Below the pieces are notes generated by a model. That model was given only the letters and a program-made list of their open reading frames with translations. It searched no databases and was not told where the DNA came from. Shown here in pieces: positions 1 through 6,303 of a DNA stretch of 9,969 bases; within the stretch, counting starts at the first letter, position 1; each line of letters begins with the position of its first letter. Source of the DNA: Nitrospira sp. (GTDB taxonomy: Bacteria > Nitrospirota > Nitrospiria > Nitrospirales > Nitrospiraceae); the NCBI GenBank assembly GCA_015904045.1, contig JABMDG010000004.1:49000-58968 (forward strand). Reading direction: 5' to 3'. Made by a program: the position numbers and the translations under genes.

Positions 1-68
1 GGTCTATCTGGTTCCGACCAGCGCAAAACACTAGAGGAACCAGACAAACCACATAGACCAAATAAACC
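1..68. repeat. Inverted, 9-nt periodic intergenic repeat upstream of lysS
   Basis: On the plus strand the trinucleotide ACC starts at 39, 48, 57 and 66, exactly every 9 bases, with AT-rich hexamers between (AGACAA, ACATAG, AAATAA). Read on the minus strand the unit is about GGTYTRTYT. The opposite orientation is at the left edge, where GGT occurs at 1 and 10. The two arrays face each other: bases 1-15 can pair with 36-50 at 13 of 15 positions, leaving a 20-nt loop (16-35). An alternative register pairs bases 1-7 with 53-59. The left array probably continues outside the window. The last unit runs into the lysS start codon, so if transcribed this would be a hairpin in the lysS leader. The periodicity and pairing are seen directly; any function (RNA structure, protein binding, mobile-repeat remnant) is unknown. 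Confidence 0.7.
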
Positions 69-72
69 GATT

Positions 73-1554
73 ATGGATGAACTGAACGAACAGCGACAGC
101 AGCGGATCAAGAAGCTCGACCAACTCCGCCAGGCCGGCGTAGCCCCGTACGGGTCTCGCTTCGAGGTAAAGGACCGGGCCGGGCAGCTCATCACGCTGCA
201 CGGGGAGAAGACCAAGGAGGTCCTCGAACAAGAACGCATCCCCTGCACCATCGCGGGCCGCGTCGTGGCCCTACGCCGTTTCGGCAAGGCCGGTTTCGCC
301 GTGCTCCAAGACGGGTCCGACCGGCTCCAAGTCTATCTGAAGAAGGATCTGCTCTCGGAACAGGCCTACACTGTGACCGAACAACTCGACCTCGGTGACT
401 GGATCGGTGTCACGGGAGTCCTGTTCCGCACCAAGACGAATGAGTTTACGGTCGAAGTCCATCAACTGACGTTTCTCAGTAAAGCGCTTCGACCCCTCCC
501 GGAAAAGTGGCACGGGCTCACCGACGTGGAAACCCGCTACCGGCAGCGCTACGTCGATCTCATCGCGAACCCGCAGGTGCATCAGATTTTCGCAGCCAGA
601 AGCCGGATCATCGCCGGCATCCGCGCGTTTTTGATCGAACGGGGCTTCCTCGAAGTCGAAACGCCGATGATGCATCCGATTCCCGGCGGCGCGACGGCCA
701 AGCCCTTCGTCACGCACCACAACGCGCTCGGCGTCGACCTGTATCTGCGCATCGCCCCGGAACTCTATTTGAAACGCCTGATTGTCGGAGGATTCCCGCG
801 GGTGTTCGAGATCAACCGGAACTTCCGGAACGAGGGCATCTCGACGATTCACAATCCCGAATTTACCATGCTGGAGTTCTACGTCTCTTACGCCGATTAC
901 CACGACCTGATCAGGCTGACCGAGGAGATGATTTCGACCCTCGCACGACAGATTCTCGGAAATACCGTCATCCCGTATCAGGGCAAAGAGATCATTCTGA
1001 CGCCCCCGTGGAGGCGCTGGTCCTATCACGAGGCTATTTGTGAAGTGAACGCACTTGACCCGTCCGTCCTGCACGATCGAAACAAGGCGCTGGCTGCGGC
1101 CAAACAGCTGAACGTGCCGGTGGATCCCAAGGCGTCGCTGTTCAACATCGTCAACGAGATGTTCGAGGAGACCGTCGAGCCCAACCTCCAACAACCCACG
1201 TTCATTACGGACTACCCCATCGAAATCTCGCCGCTGGCCCGGCGTAAGGATTCGGACCCCACCTTGACCGACCGGTTCGAACTGTATATCGCCGGACGGG
1301 AGATCGCCAACGCCTTTTCCGAGTTGAACGACCCGCTGGACCAACGCGAGCGGTTCGAGGGCCAGGCAGCCCAGCGGGAAGCCGGCGACGAAGAAGCCCA
1401 CCTGGTCGATGAGGACTTTCTCCGTGCATTGGAGTTCGGCATGCCGCCGACGGCAGGCGAAGGCATCGGCATCGACCGCCTGATCATGCTCTTTACCGAT
1501 CAAGCGTCCATCCGCGACGTCGTGCTCTTCCCCCAGTTAAGGCCGGAGAAATAG
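73..1554 (+). CDS. lysS: Lysyl-tRNA synthetase, class II
   Basis: Cytoplasmic enzyme that charges tRNA-Lys with lysine using ATP. The 493-residue product is a normal length for bacterial class II LysRS. It has an N-terminal helix, an OB-fold anticodon-binding domain at about residues 57-136, and a class II catalytic core from about 155 to the end. Motif 1 ends in FLEVETPMM (192-200). Motif 2 is RVFEINRNFRNEG (243-255), followed by HNPEFTMLEFY. Motif 3 is GEGIGIDRL (462-470). The stretch ELYIAGREIANAFSELNDP (403-421) is typical of LysRS. The ATG at 73 gives the family's usual N-terminus, but no Shine-Dalgarno sequence precedes it; the leader is instead the 9-nt periodic repeat. The next gene starts two bases after the stop, so it probably heads an operon with the Lol genes. 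Identification is secure; the exact start is slightly less so. Confidence 0.97.
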   Translation: MDELNEQRQQRIKKLDQLRQAGVAPYGSRFEVKDRAGQLITLHGEKTKEVLEQERIPCTIAGRVVALRRFGKAGFAVLQDGSDRLQVYLKKDLLSEQAYTVTEQLDLGDWIGVTGVLFRTKTNEFTVEVHQLTFLSKALRPLPEKWHGLTDVETRYRQRYVDLIANPQVHQIFAARSRIIAGIRAFLIERGFLEVETPMMHPIPGGATAKPFVTHHNALGVDLYLRIAPELYLKRLIVGGFPRVFEINRNFRNEGISTIHNPEFTMLEFYVSYADYHDLIRLTEEMISTLARQILGNTVIPYQGKEIILTPPWRRWSYHEAICEVNALDPSVLHDRNKALAAAKQLNVPVDPKASLFNIVNEMFEETVEPNLQQPTFITDYPIEISPLARRKDSDPTLTDRFELYIAGREIANAFSELNDPLDQRERFEGQAAQREAGDEEAHLVDEDFLRALEFGMPPTAGEGIGIDRLIMLFTDQASIRDVVLFPQLRPEK

Positions 1555-1556
1555 CG

Positions 1557-2834
1557 ATGGCCCTCCCCTATGAGATTTTCGTCGGCCTCCGGTACTTGCG
1601 CGCCAAACGCCGTAACCGGACGATCTCGCTGAACACCTTCGTGTCAATTGCCGGCATCACGCTGGGCGTGGCGGCCTTGATCGGAACAGTCGGCATCATG
1701 ACGGGATTCAAGGAAGACATTCAGGCCAAAATTCTGGGCACCACTGCGCACGTCATCGTCCAGGAGCGGATGAAAGAAAATGTCACGGACTATGATCCGC
1801 TGATTGAGAGAATACGCACCGTACCCGAGGTCGTGGCGGCCACGCCGTTCGTGCTCCGGCAAGTCCTTCTGACCACCCAATCAGGTGTACAGGGTATCGT
1901 CCTGCGCGGCATCGACCCGCAGCGCGAGGCGAACGTCACCGAACTGGCCAAGAACATGTCGGCAGGGCAGCTGACCGACCTGCTCACACCGGTCAAGGTC
2001 AGACAGGCTCCGGTCGACGACCCGCAGGGAGAGCCCCAGGTGGTCGACAAGCCCGGCATCATCCTCGGCAAGGAACTGGCCATGCGCCTGGGTGTATTTC
2101 CCGGTGATACGCTCAACGTGGTATCACCGGTCGGCCCGATCAGCGCGATGGGTATGGTCCCCAAAATCAGGACCTTCGCCGTCGTCGGACTGTTCCATTC
2201 AGGCATGTACGAATACGATTCCTCGCTCGCCTATATTGAACTTAGGGAGGCGCAGAAATTCTTCAACATGGGTGACGGCGTCTCCGGCATCGAAGTGAAA
2301 GTGACGGATGTGTTCCGCGCGGACGAAATCGCCCATACCATCGAACAGGTACTAGGGTTCAGCCACGGGGCCAGGGACTGGATGCAGATGAACCGCAATC
2401 TCTTCTCGGCCTTGAAACTCGAAAAAACCATGATGTTTCTGCTGCTTGTTCTCATCACCATCGTCGCATCGTTCAACATTGTGAGCACCCTCACGATGAT
2501 CGTGACGGAAAAGCAAAAGGAAATCGCGATTCTTAAGGCAATGGGAGCCACCAGGCGCAGCATCCGGCGGATCTTCATGCTGAACGGCTTGATCATCGGG
2601 CTGTCCGGCACGGCTATCGGCATTCCGCTGGGGTATGCCTTTCTGTGGCTGATCGAGAGGTTTTGGACCTTCGATGCAACGGTGTACTACATCTCAAAAA
2701 TTCCCGTGCACGTCCTGGCCGAGGACGTACTGCTTGTGGCCGGATCAGCGATTCTGATCAGCTTCGCCGCCACCGTGTACCCGGCCAACCAAGCCGCCAA
2801 ACTCGAGCCCGTTGCGGCGCTGCGGTACGAATGA
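1557..2834 (+). CDS. lolC: LolC/LolE-type lipoprotein-releasing ABC transporter permease
   Basis: Inner-membrane permease that, with the ATPase LolD, extracts outer-membrane lipoproteins from the inner membrane for delivery to the outer membrane. The 425 residues match the family's usual length (about 400-415) and its FtsX/MacB-like layout. One membrane helix lies at about 28-50, a large periplasmic domain at about 51-288, then three helices at about 291-316, 340-366 and 390-410. The cytoplasmic coupling segment EKQKEIAILKAMGATRRSIRR (318-338) is a hallmark. HSGMYEYDSSLAYI (214-227) is also typical. GGAG at 1545-1548, inside the end of lysS, is a good ribosome binding site 8 nt before the ATG. 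The stop overlaps the natural ATG of lolD as ATGA. Only one permease gene is seen, as in many non-proteobacteria where a single LolC/E-like protein may form a homodimer; calling it LolC rather than LolE is arbitrary. Confidence 0.93.
   Translation: MALPYEIFVGLRYLRAKRRNRTISLNTFVSIAGITLGVAALIGTVGIMTGFKEDIQAKILGTTAHVIVQERMKENVTDYDPLIERIRTVPEVVAATPFVLRQVLLTTQSGVQGIVLRGIDPQREANVTELAKNMSAGQLTDLLTPVKVRQAPVDDPQGEPQVVDKPGIILGKELAMRLGVFPGDTLNVVSPVGPISAMGMVPKIRTFAVVGLFHSGMYEYDSSLAYIELREAQKFFNMGDGVSGIEVKVTDVFRADEIAHTIEQVLGFSHGARDWMQMNRNLFSALKLEKTMMFLLLVLITIVASFNIVSTLTMIVTEKQKEIAILKAMGATRRSIRRIFMLNGLIIGLSGTAIGIPLGYAFLWLIERFWTFDATVYYISKIPVHVLAEDVLLVAGSAILISFAATVYPANQAAKLEPVAALRYE
2101..2130. repeat. Perfect 10-bp inverted repeat inside lolC
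   Basis: CCGGTGATAC at 2101-2110 is repeated in exact reverse complement at 2121-2130, with a 10-nt spacer. It lies in codons for about residues 182-191 of the permease, in the periplasmic domain. It could form a stable hairpin in the mRNA or act as a palindromic binding site, but no T-run follows, so it is not a standard terminator. It may be chance. Confidence 0.55.
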
Positions 2835-3154
2835 TCAAAGTCACCGACCTCCATAAGTCTTTCTCGATGGGTTCCTACGACCTGCCGGTGCTCAAAGGCA
2901 TAAATCTGGAGATTCACCGCGGCGAGCTCATTGCAAGCGTCGGCGCGTCCGGAGCTGGCAAAAGCACCTTATCAAAGTCACCGACCTCCATAAGTCTTTC
3001 TCGATGGGTTCTTACGACCTGCCGGTGCTCAAAGGCATCAATCTGGAGATCCAGCGCGGCGAGCTCATTGCAATCGTCGGCGCGTCCGGAGCTGGCAAGA
3101 GCACATTGCTCCACATCATCGGGACGCTCGACAAGCCCACCAGAGGCACCGTGA
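2831..3154 (+). pseudogene. lolD: Natural start of lolD, frameshifted by a tandem duplication
   Basis: The ATG at 2831 overlaps the lolC stop (ATGA), which is the expected start of the ATPase partner gene. From it the frame reads MIKVTDLHKSFSMGSYDLP and onward through a complete Walker A (GASGAGKST, near residues 41-49). It then enters the second copy of a 137-bp duplication in the wrong frame, reads unrelated sequence (SKSPTSISLSRW...) and stops at TGA 3152-3154. The product would be 107 residues with only the first 47 or so LolD-like, lacking the Q-loop, ABC signature and Walker B, so it cannot be a working ATPase. In copy 1 a Ser replaces the hydrophobic residue before Walker A that copy 2 keeps as Ile. 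Joining the ATG directly to copy 2 at 2971 restores an uninterrupted 220-residue LolD. This is a broken 5' end of one gene rather than an independent gene. Confidence 0.85.
2834..3107 (+). repeat. 137-bp imperfect tandem duplication of the lolD 5' end
   Basis: Copy 1 (2834-2970) and copy 2 (2971-3107) abut directly and match at 130 of 137 positions (about 95%) with no gaps. The differences are at 2875/3012, 2902/3039, 2914/3051, 2917/3054, 2937/3074, 2962/3099 and 2968/3105. In the LolD frame five are silent; two change the protein (His to Gln, Ser to Ile). As 137 is not a multiple of three, the duplication shifts the frame. No insertion-sequence ends or other mobile-element signs flank it. 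The mostly silent differences suggest that both copies diverged while part of intact genes, as expected for two strain haplotypes joined in assembly. A genuine duplication followed by divergence is the alternative. Confidence 0.95.
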
Positions 3155-3630
3155 CGTTCGACGGCCAAGACCTGTTCCAGTTGACAGAGAGCCAGCAAGC
3201 GGAGTTCCGCAACACACGCATCGGTTTCGTATTCCAGTTTCACCATTTGCTGCCGGAGTTCACGGCCCTGGAGAACGCCGGCATGCCGGCCTTGGTGCAA
3301 CGGCGCGACGCCGCCTCCGTCGAAGCCGACGCCAAAGCCCTGCTCACGGAAGTCGGCCTCGGCAAGCGGCTTCACCACAAGCCGGGAGAGCTGTCCGGAG
3401 GAGAGCAACAGCGGGTCGCGATGGCGCGGGCGCTGATGCAGAAGCCGGATTTGGTATTGGCCGACGAACCGACCGGCAATCTCGACACCCATAGCGGCGA
3501 CGCCCTGTTCGGGCTGATGCGCGACCTGAATAAATCCCGTGGCACGACGTTCGTCATCGTGACCCACAACGACAAACTGTCTGCCCAGTCGGACCGTATT
3601 GTTTACATGCAGGACGGGTTGGTCGTCTAA
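3004..3630 (+). CDS. lolD: LolD-type lipoprotein-release ABC transporter ATPase (5' end disrupted)
   Basis: ATPase that would power the LolC/E permease encoded just upstream. The frame is open from 2857 (after TAA at 2854-2856), but the first ATG is at 3004, giving 208 residues. The complete nucleotide-binding core is present: Walker A GASGAGKS (26-33), Q-loop with Q78, signature LSGGEQQRVAMARAL (130-144), Walker B LVLADEP (150-156) with D-loop GNLD (158-161), and H-loop His188. These match the LolD/MacB/FtsE class, and FQFHHLLPEFTALEN is typical of LolD. This start lacks a ribosome binding site and omits the 12 N-terminal residues, including the Phe of KSF that likely serves as the A-loop stacking the adenine. 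In the intact gene translation would begin at the ATG now at 2831 and give 220 residues. No ATG, GTG or TTG lies in this frame between 2857 and 3004. Family is certain; whether a functional protein is made from this exact sequence is doubtful. Confidence 0.85.
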   Translation: MGSYDLPVLKGINLEIQRGELIAIVGASGAGKSTLLHIIGTLDKPTRGTVTFDGQDLFQLTESQQAEFRNTRIGFVFQFHHLLPEFTALENAGMPALVQRRDAASVEADAKALLTEVGLGKRLHHKPGELSGGEQQRVAMARALMQKPDLVLADEPTGNLDTHSGDALFGLMRDLNKSRGTTFVIVTHNDKLSAQSDRIVYMQDGLVV

Positions 3631-3641
3631 TTACGAAGATT

Positions 3642-3656
3642 GCCTCGTGGCGAGGC
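3642..3656. other. Small perfect palindrome after lolD
   Basis: GCCTCG (3642-3647) and CGAGGC (3651-3656) are exact reverse complements around a TGG loop, starting 11 bases after the lolD stop. A 6-bp, GC-rich hairpin could form in RNA, but the following sequence is GGATTCTCGG with no T-run, so it is a poor intrinsic terminator. It could be a weak attenuator or mRNA-processing point between the Lol genes and the barrel gene, or a binding site over the putative promoter. Confidence 0.4.
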
Positions 3657-3667
3657 GGATTCTCGGT

Positions 3668-3673
3668 TACAAT
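3668..3673 (+). promoter_or_regulatory. Possible -10 element for the barrel-protein gene
   Basis: TACAAT at 3668-3673 resembles a sigma-70 -10 box, and lies 18 nt before the chosen ATG. The only -35-like hexamer, TTGCCT at 3640-3645, is 22 nt away, which is too far. This would be a weak promoter at best, with a very short leader. Confidence 0.22.
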
Positions 3674-3691
3674 ACCTCCGGCTCGCGAAAT

Positions 3692-4831
3692 ATGGTGAAC
3701 ATGAACCGAACGCTTTCCTACGTGCTCCTGTCGGCTGCACTCGTCGGAGTCCCAGCCCAGGCGCTAGCGCTGGAATTTGTGATAGCCGGGCCGCGAGCGA
3801 GCGGCATGGGAGGCGCCGGCGTCGCAGTGACCACCGACTCCCTCGCCACTTATTGGAACCCGGCCGGCCTGGCAATGACGCAGACGGTGGATATCCGTAT
3901 CCAGGGCAGCGGCCTCGCGATCGACCGCCGAGGCCTGGGTGAGGCCATCCGGGATTTGGAGGACTTCAATCCCAATGCGGCGTCAGCGGCCAATATCGCA
4001 CATGCACAGGATATTGCCGCCCGGCTCAACCAGCCCGGTGCCACCTTGTCGGTCAATGGAACAGCAGGCCTCTATCTCAAAGGTCACCTCGGCGAACATG
4101 CCTTCGGAATCAATGTCTCGGATGTGGCGACCGGGGGCGGCTATATCAGCTCGCCGATTCAAGTTTCCGGCGTGGCTCCAATCACCCTCACCGGCACAAT
4201 GGCCTTGCGCGGATTTGAAGCCAGGCAATTGGCTTTTTCCTACGCCTATGCCTTTTCAGACAAAACGTTTGCGATCGGCGTCACCGCGAAGGTCATCCAG
4301 GGGGCGGCATACTCCGGATCGGTCAATCTTCAGGGCGGCAGCGGCGTGACGATCACGAACCACTTCGGCAAGCCGGAGATTTCCACCACATATGGGATCG
4401 ACCTGGGCGCTATTTATAAGCCCATGTCATGGATTCGGTTCGGCGTCGTGGCAAAGGATATCAACAAACCGGTGTTCGACGACACCGGCGGCGGAGAGAT
4501 TAAGCTGGAACCGCAAGTTCGTGGAGGTCTGGCCCTGAATCCCTGGTCGACCCTGACGCTCACCGCCGATGTAGACATCACCAAGAACAAGACCCTGGTA
4601 CCCGGCGTCAAAAGCCAGCTCTTGAGTTTGGGGGCGGAACAAACATTCCTCTCCGAATTCCTCTCGCTGCGAATCGGCACGTTCAAGAATATGCAAGATG
4701 CCACCACGCCGTTCATCCCCACGGCGGGCTTGGGCTTGCGATTATTCTTCTTGCGCGCCGACGTAGGGGGCGGTTATGACTTCCGCGAACAAGGTGCGCT
4801 CGTGTCCGGCTCGATCTCCGCAACGTTCTGA
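3692..4831 (+). CDS. Exported outer-membrane beta-barrel protein (TraF_2/PorV/FadL-like)
   Basis: A predicted outer-membrane beta-barrel of 379 residues. Residues 1-27 look like a Sec signal peptide: Arg in the n-region, hydrophobic LSYVLLSAALVGV, and a likely cleavage after AQA or ALA before LEF. The mature N-terminus carries GPRASGMGGAGVAVTTDSLA (33-52) followed by TYWNPAGLA, the signature shared by PorV/UPF0164 proteins and those annotated as TraF-like (PF13729). The rest alternates hydrophobic and polar residues in beta-strand fashion with many Gly and Thr, and the last residue is Phe, as in many outer-membrane proteins recognised by the BAM complex. TraF-like names do not imply conjugation here; no transfer genes are nearby. 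An alternative start at 3701 gives 376 residues; neither start has a good ribosome binding site. It lies 61 nt after lolD and 19 nt before a lipoprotein gene. Substrate or partner is unknown. Confidence 0.82.
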   Translation: MVNMNRTLSYVLLSAALVGVPAQALALEFVIAGPRASGMGGAGVAVTTDSLATYWNPAGLAMTQTVDIRIQGSGLAIDRRGLGEAIRDLEDFNPNAASAANIAHAQDIAARLNQPGATLSVNGTAGLYLKGHLGEHAFGINVSDVATGGGYISSPIQVSGVAPITLTGTMALRGFEARQLAFSYAYAFSDKTFAIGVTAKVIQGAAYSGSVNLQGGSGVTITNHFGKPEISTTYGIDLGAIYKPMSWIRFGVVAKDINKPVFDDTGGGEIKLEPQVRGGLALNPWSTLTLTADVDITKNKTLVPGVKSQLLSLGAEQTFLSEFLSLRIGTFKNMQDATTPFIPTAGLGLRLFFLRADVGGGYDFREQGALVSGSISATF

Positions 4832-4850
4832 CATGGTATACTGGAGTCCC

Positions 4851-5456
4851 ATGTTACGCTCGGCACACAGACCACTCGGTTGGACCTTCGTCGCCCTCTT
4901 GCTGCTCGCCGGATGCAGCGGTTTGCAGGAAGCATGGGAAGGTCCGGGCGCCAAGGGGTTCGCCCCTCAGGCCATCGCCGTGCTGCCTCCCATGGCCAGC
5001 CAATACGACAGCGCGCGTGAAGACATCCAAGAAGTCCTTGCCGTGGCGCTGCGGAGGCATGGGCACATCGAACGTGTCATGCTGCCCGAGAGTGTGACGG
5101 ATATTTTTCAGAGTTCGAAACCTGCGTTTGATTCGCTTGTTTTCTACTTCTCACGCTTGGAAATGACCGGCCAGTCCGACAAAGATTCGGCCATGGCGCT
5201 CGGCAAGGCACTCAGTGTCGATGCGTTTTTGGTGGTGCGGGTCAACTCGTGGGAATATGTCCGCAAGGAAGGCGATAACGTGGGCCGGGTGGGATTGAGT
5301 CTGCGCCTCGTGGATGCGACAACCGGCACCACGGTGTGGAAAGCGCGCCACGAACGGTCCAGCAGTTACATGTTCTTCAAGCCGAACCTCAAAGACATCG
5401 CCAAGGAACTCGCCCTGGAAATGATCTCCTACATGCCCCCCCAGCCGAAGCAGTGA
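4851..5456 (+). CDS. Small lipoprotein, CsgG/LpoB/GNA1162-like
   Basis: A 201-residue predicted lipoprotein. The N-terminus has Arg residues, a hydrophobic stretch and the lipobox LLAGC with Cys22 as the lipidated residue; Ser follows the Cys, which by E. coli rules (no Asp at +2) directs sorting to the outer membrane through Lol. The mature part begins strand-like with AIAVLPPMAS (41-50). Later come VDAFLVVRVNSWEY (123-136) and a strand pair ending LRLVDATTGTTVWKARHE (151-168). This layout recalls the CsgG/TolB-N/LpoB/GNA1162 (DUF799) group of periplasmic domains; that link is by pattern, not by a decisive motif. The ATG at 4851 is chosen because GGAG lies at 4843-4846 and the signal peptide starts directly; an in-frame ATG at 4833 would add MVYWSP. 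It is 19 nt after the barrel gene, suggesting co-expression and perhaps a shared complex. Exact function unknown. Confidence 0.8.
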   Translation: MLRSAHRPLGWTFVALLLLAGCSGLQEAWEGPGAKGFAPQAIAVLPPMASQYDSAREDIQEVLAVALRRHGHIERVMLPESVTDIFQSSKPAFDSLVFYFSRLEMTGQSDKDSAMALGKALSVDAFLVVRVNSWEYVRKEGDNVGRVGLSLRLVDATTGTTVWKARHERSSSYMFFKPNLKDIAKELALEMISYMPPQPKQ

Positions 5457-5468
5457 TTTCCTTCTTCC

Positions 5469-5493
5469 CCGGTTAATGGCGCGGCAGAACCGG
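5469..5493. terminator. Weak hairpin between convergent genes
   Basis: CCGGTT (5469-5474) and AACCGG (5488-5493) are exact reverse complements around a 13-nt loop, in the 37-bp gap between the lipoprotein gene and the end of trpA. The position suits a shared bidirectional terminator, but no T-run follows the stem on either strand (TCAACGC on plus, GGGGAAGAAGG on minus), so a canonical intrinsic terminator is not supported. Rho-dependent termination is possible. Confidence 0.3.
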
Positions 5494-6303
5494 TCAACGC
5501 ACCGCCTCCCCCATGGCGGTTTTCAACGACCGCACAAACTCGGCGACATGCCCGACCATTCCGGGATCCTGCTGGTGGGATGCGATGCGTTTCACGATAG
5601 CACTGCCAACAATGACCCCATCGGCCATTTTGGAGACCTGTGCGGCATCCTCCGGCGTCGCCACGCCAAAGCCGACGGCGACCGGAGAGGCGGAGACTTT
5701 CTTCAGTTTCTGAATATTCTGCTGGATATCCGTCACATTGCTGAGCTTGGCCCCGGTAATGCCGGTCAACGAGACGTAATAGACAAATCCGTGCGATTCT
5801 TCCGCTACCAGCCTTCGCCGACTTGGCGTGCTGGTCGGTGCCAATAGAAAAATGAGCGGCAAGCCGGCAGCATCGGCTGGACCCTTGAGGGGGCCAGCTT
5901 CATCCGGCGGCATATCGGGGACAATCAGTCCATCCACTCCGGCTGCCTTCGCAGCTGTGCAGAATTTTTCATACCCCATGGCGTGGATCGAGTTGTAGTA
6001 CAGCATGAGGACGATCGGGATCTCTGTGCGCCGCCTAAGGGACTTCACAGAATCCAGGATCTTGCGTAGCGATGTGCCGCTCTTCAGCGCCCGCTCGGCG
6101 GCCTGCTGAATCACCGGCCCATCCGCAATTGGATCGGAGAACGGCACACCTAGCTCAATGATATCGGCGCCTGCCTGTTCTAAGGCCACGACCAGCTGTT
6201 CTGTCTCAGCCAATCCAGGGTCCCCCGCCATGAGATAGGCGATGAGGGCTTTCTCTCTCTTATCACGCAACCGCTGAAACGTGGTTTCCAGCCGCCCGCT
6301 CAT
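5494..6303 (-). CDS. trpA: Tryptophan synthase alpha subunit
   Basis: Cytoplasmic TIM-barrel enzyme that cleaves indole-3-glycerol phosphate to indole and glyceraldehyde 3-phosphate and passes indole to TrpB through the alpha2beta2 tunnel. The 269 residues match the family (E. coli 268). The catalytic pair is visible: Glu50 in [11 protein letters not shown] and Asp61 in ADGP. Other family landmarks are LMAGDPG (24-30), the YYN segment near 102-104, [11 protein letters not shown], the loop with SLTGITGA, the phosphate-binding GFGVATPED, and GVIVGSAIV. The start ATG overlaps the trpB stop as ATGA, a classic coupled trpB-trpA junction, with GAGGGG a few bases upstream inside trpB. It is the last gene of the trp operon here and converges on the lipoprotein gene 37 bp away. 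Nothing looks damaged. Confidence 0.97.
   Translation of the reverse strand: MSGRLETTFQRLRDKREKALIAYLMAGDPGLAETEQLVVALEQAGADIIELGVPFSDPIADGPVIQQAAERALKSGTSLRKILDSVKSLRRRTEIPIVLMLYYNSIHAMGYEKFCTAAKAAGVDGLIVPDMPPDEAGPLKGPADAAGLPLIFLLAPTSTPSRRRLVAEESHGFVYYVSLTGITGAKLSNVTDIQQNIQKLKKVSASPVAVGFGVATPEDAAQVSKMADGVIVGSAIVKRIASHQQDPGMVGHVAEFVRSLKTAMGEAVR

Noticed and set aside
271..1503. A 410-codon open frame on the minus strand opposite lysS
   Set aside because: It lies wholly opposite a textbook LysRS gene, its translation shows no recognisable domain, and long antisense frames are expected in GC-rich coding DNA.
2954..2980. Programmed -1 frameshift joining the two lolD frames
   Set aside because: No canonical slippery heptamer or downstream stimulatory structure is visible, and the product would carry a doubled N-terminus; a lesion or assembly join is simpler.
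3599..3691. Upstream start for the barrel protein overlapping lolD
   Set aside because: Starting at 3599 would put 31 residues before the signal peptide and overlap lolD by 32 bases; the signal peptide fits a start at 3692 or 3701.
3692..4831. Barrel gene as part of a conjugation system, given its TraF-like family name
   Set aside because: No relaxase, coupling protein, pilus or mating-pair genes are nearby; the similarity is to a broad barrel family and the setting is envelope housekeeping.
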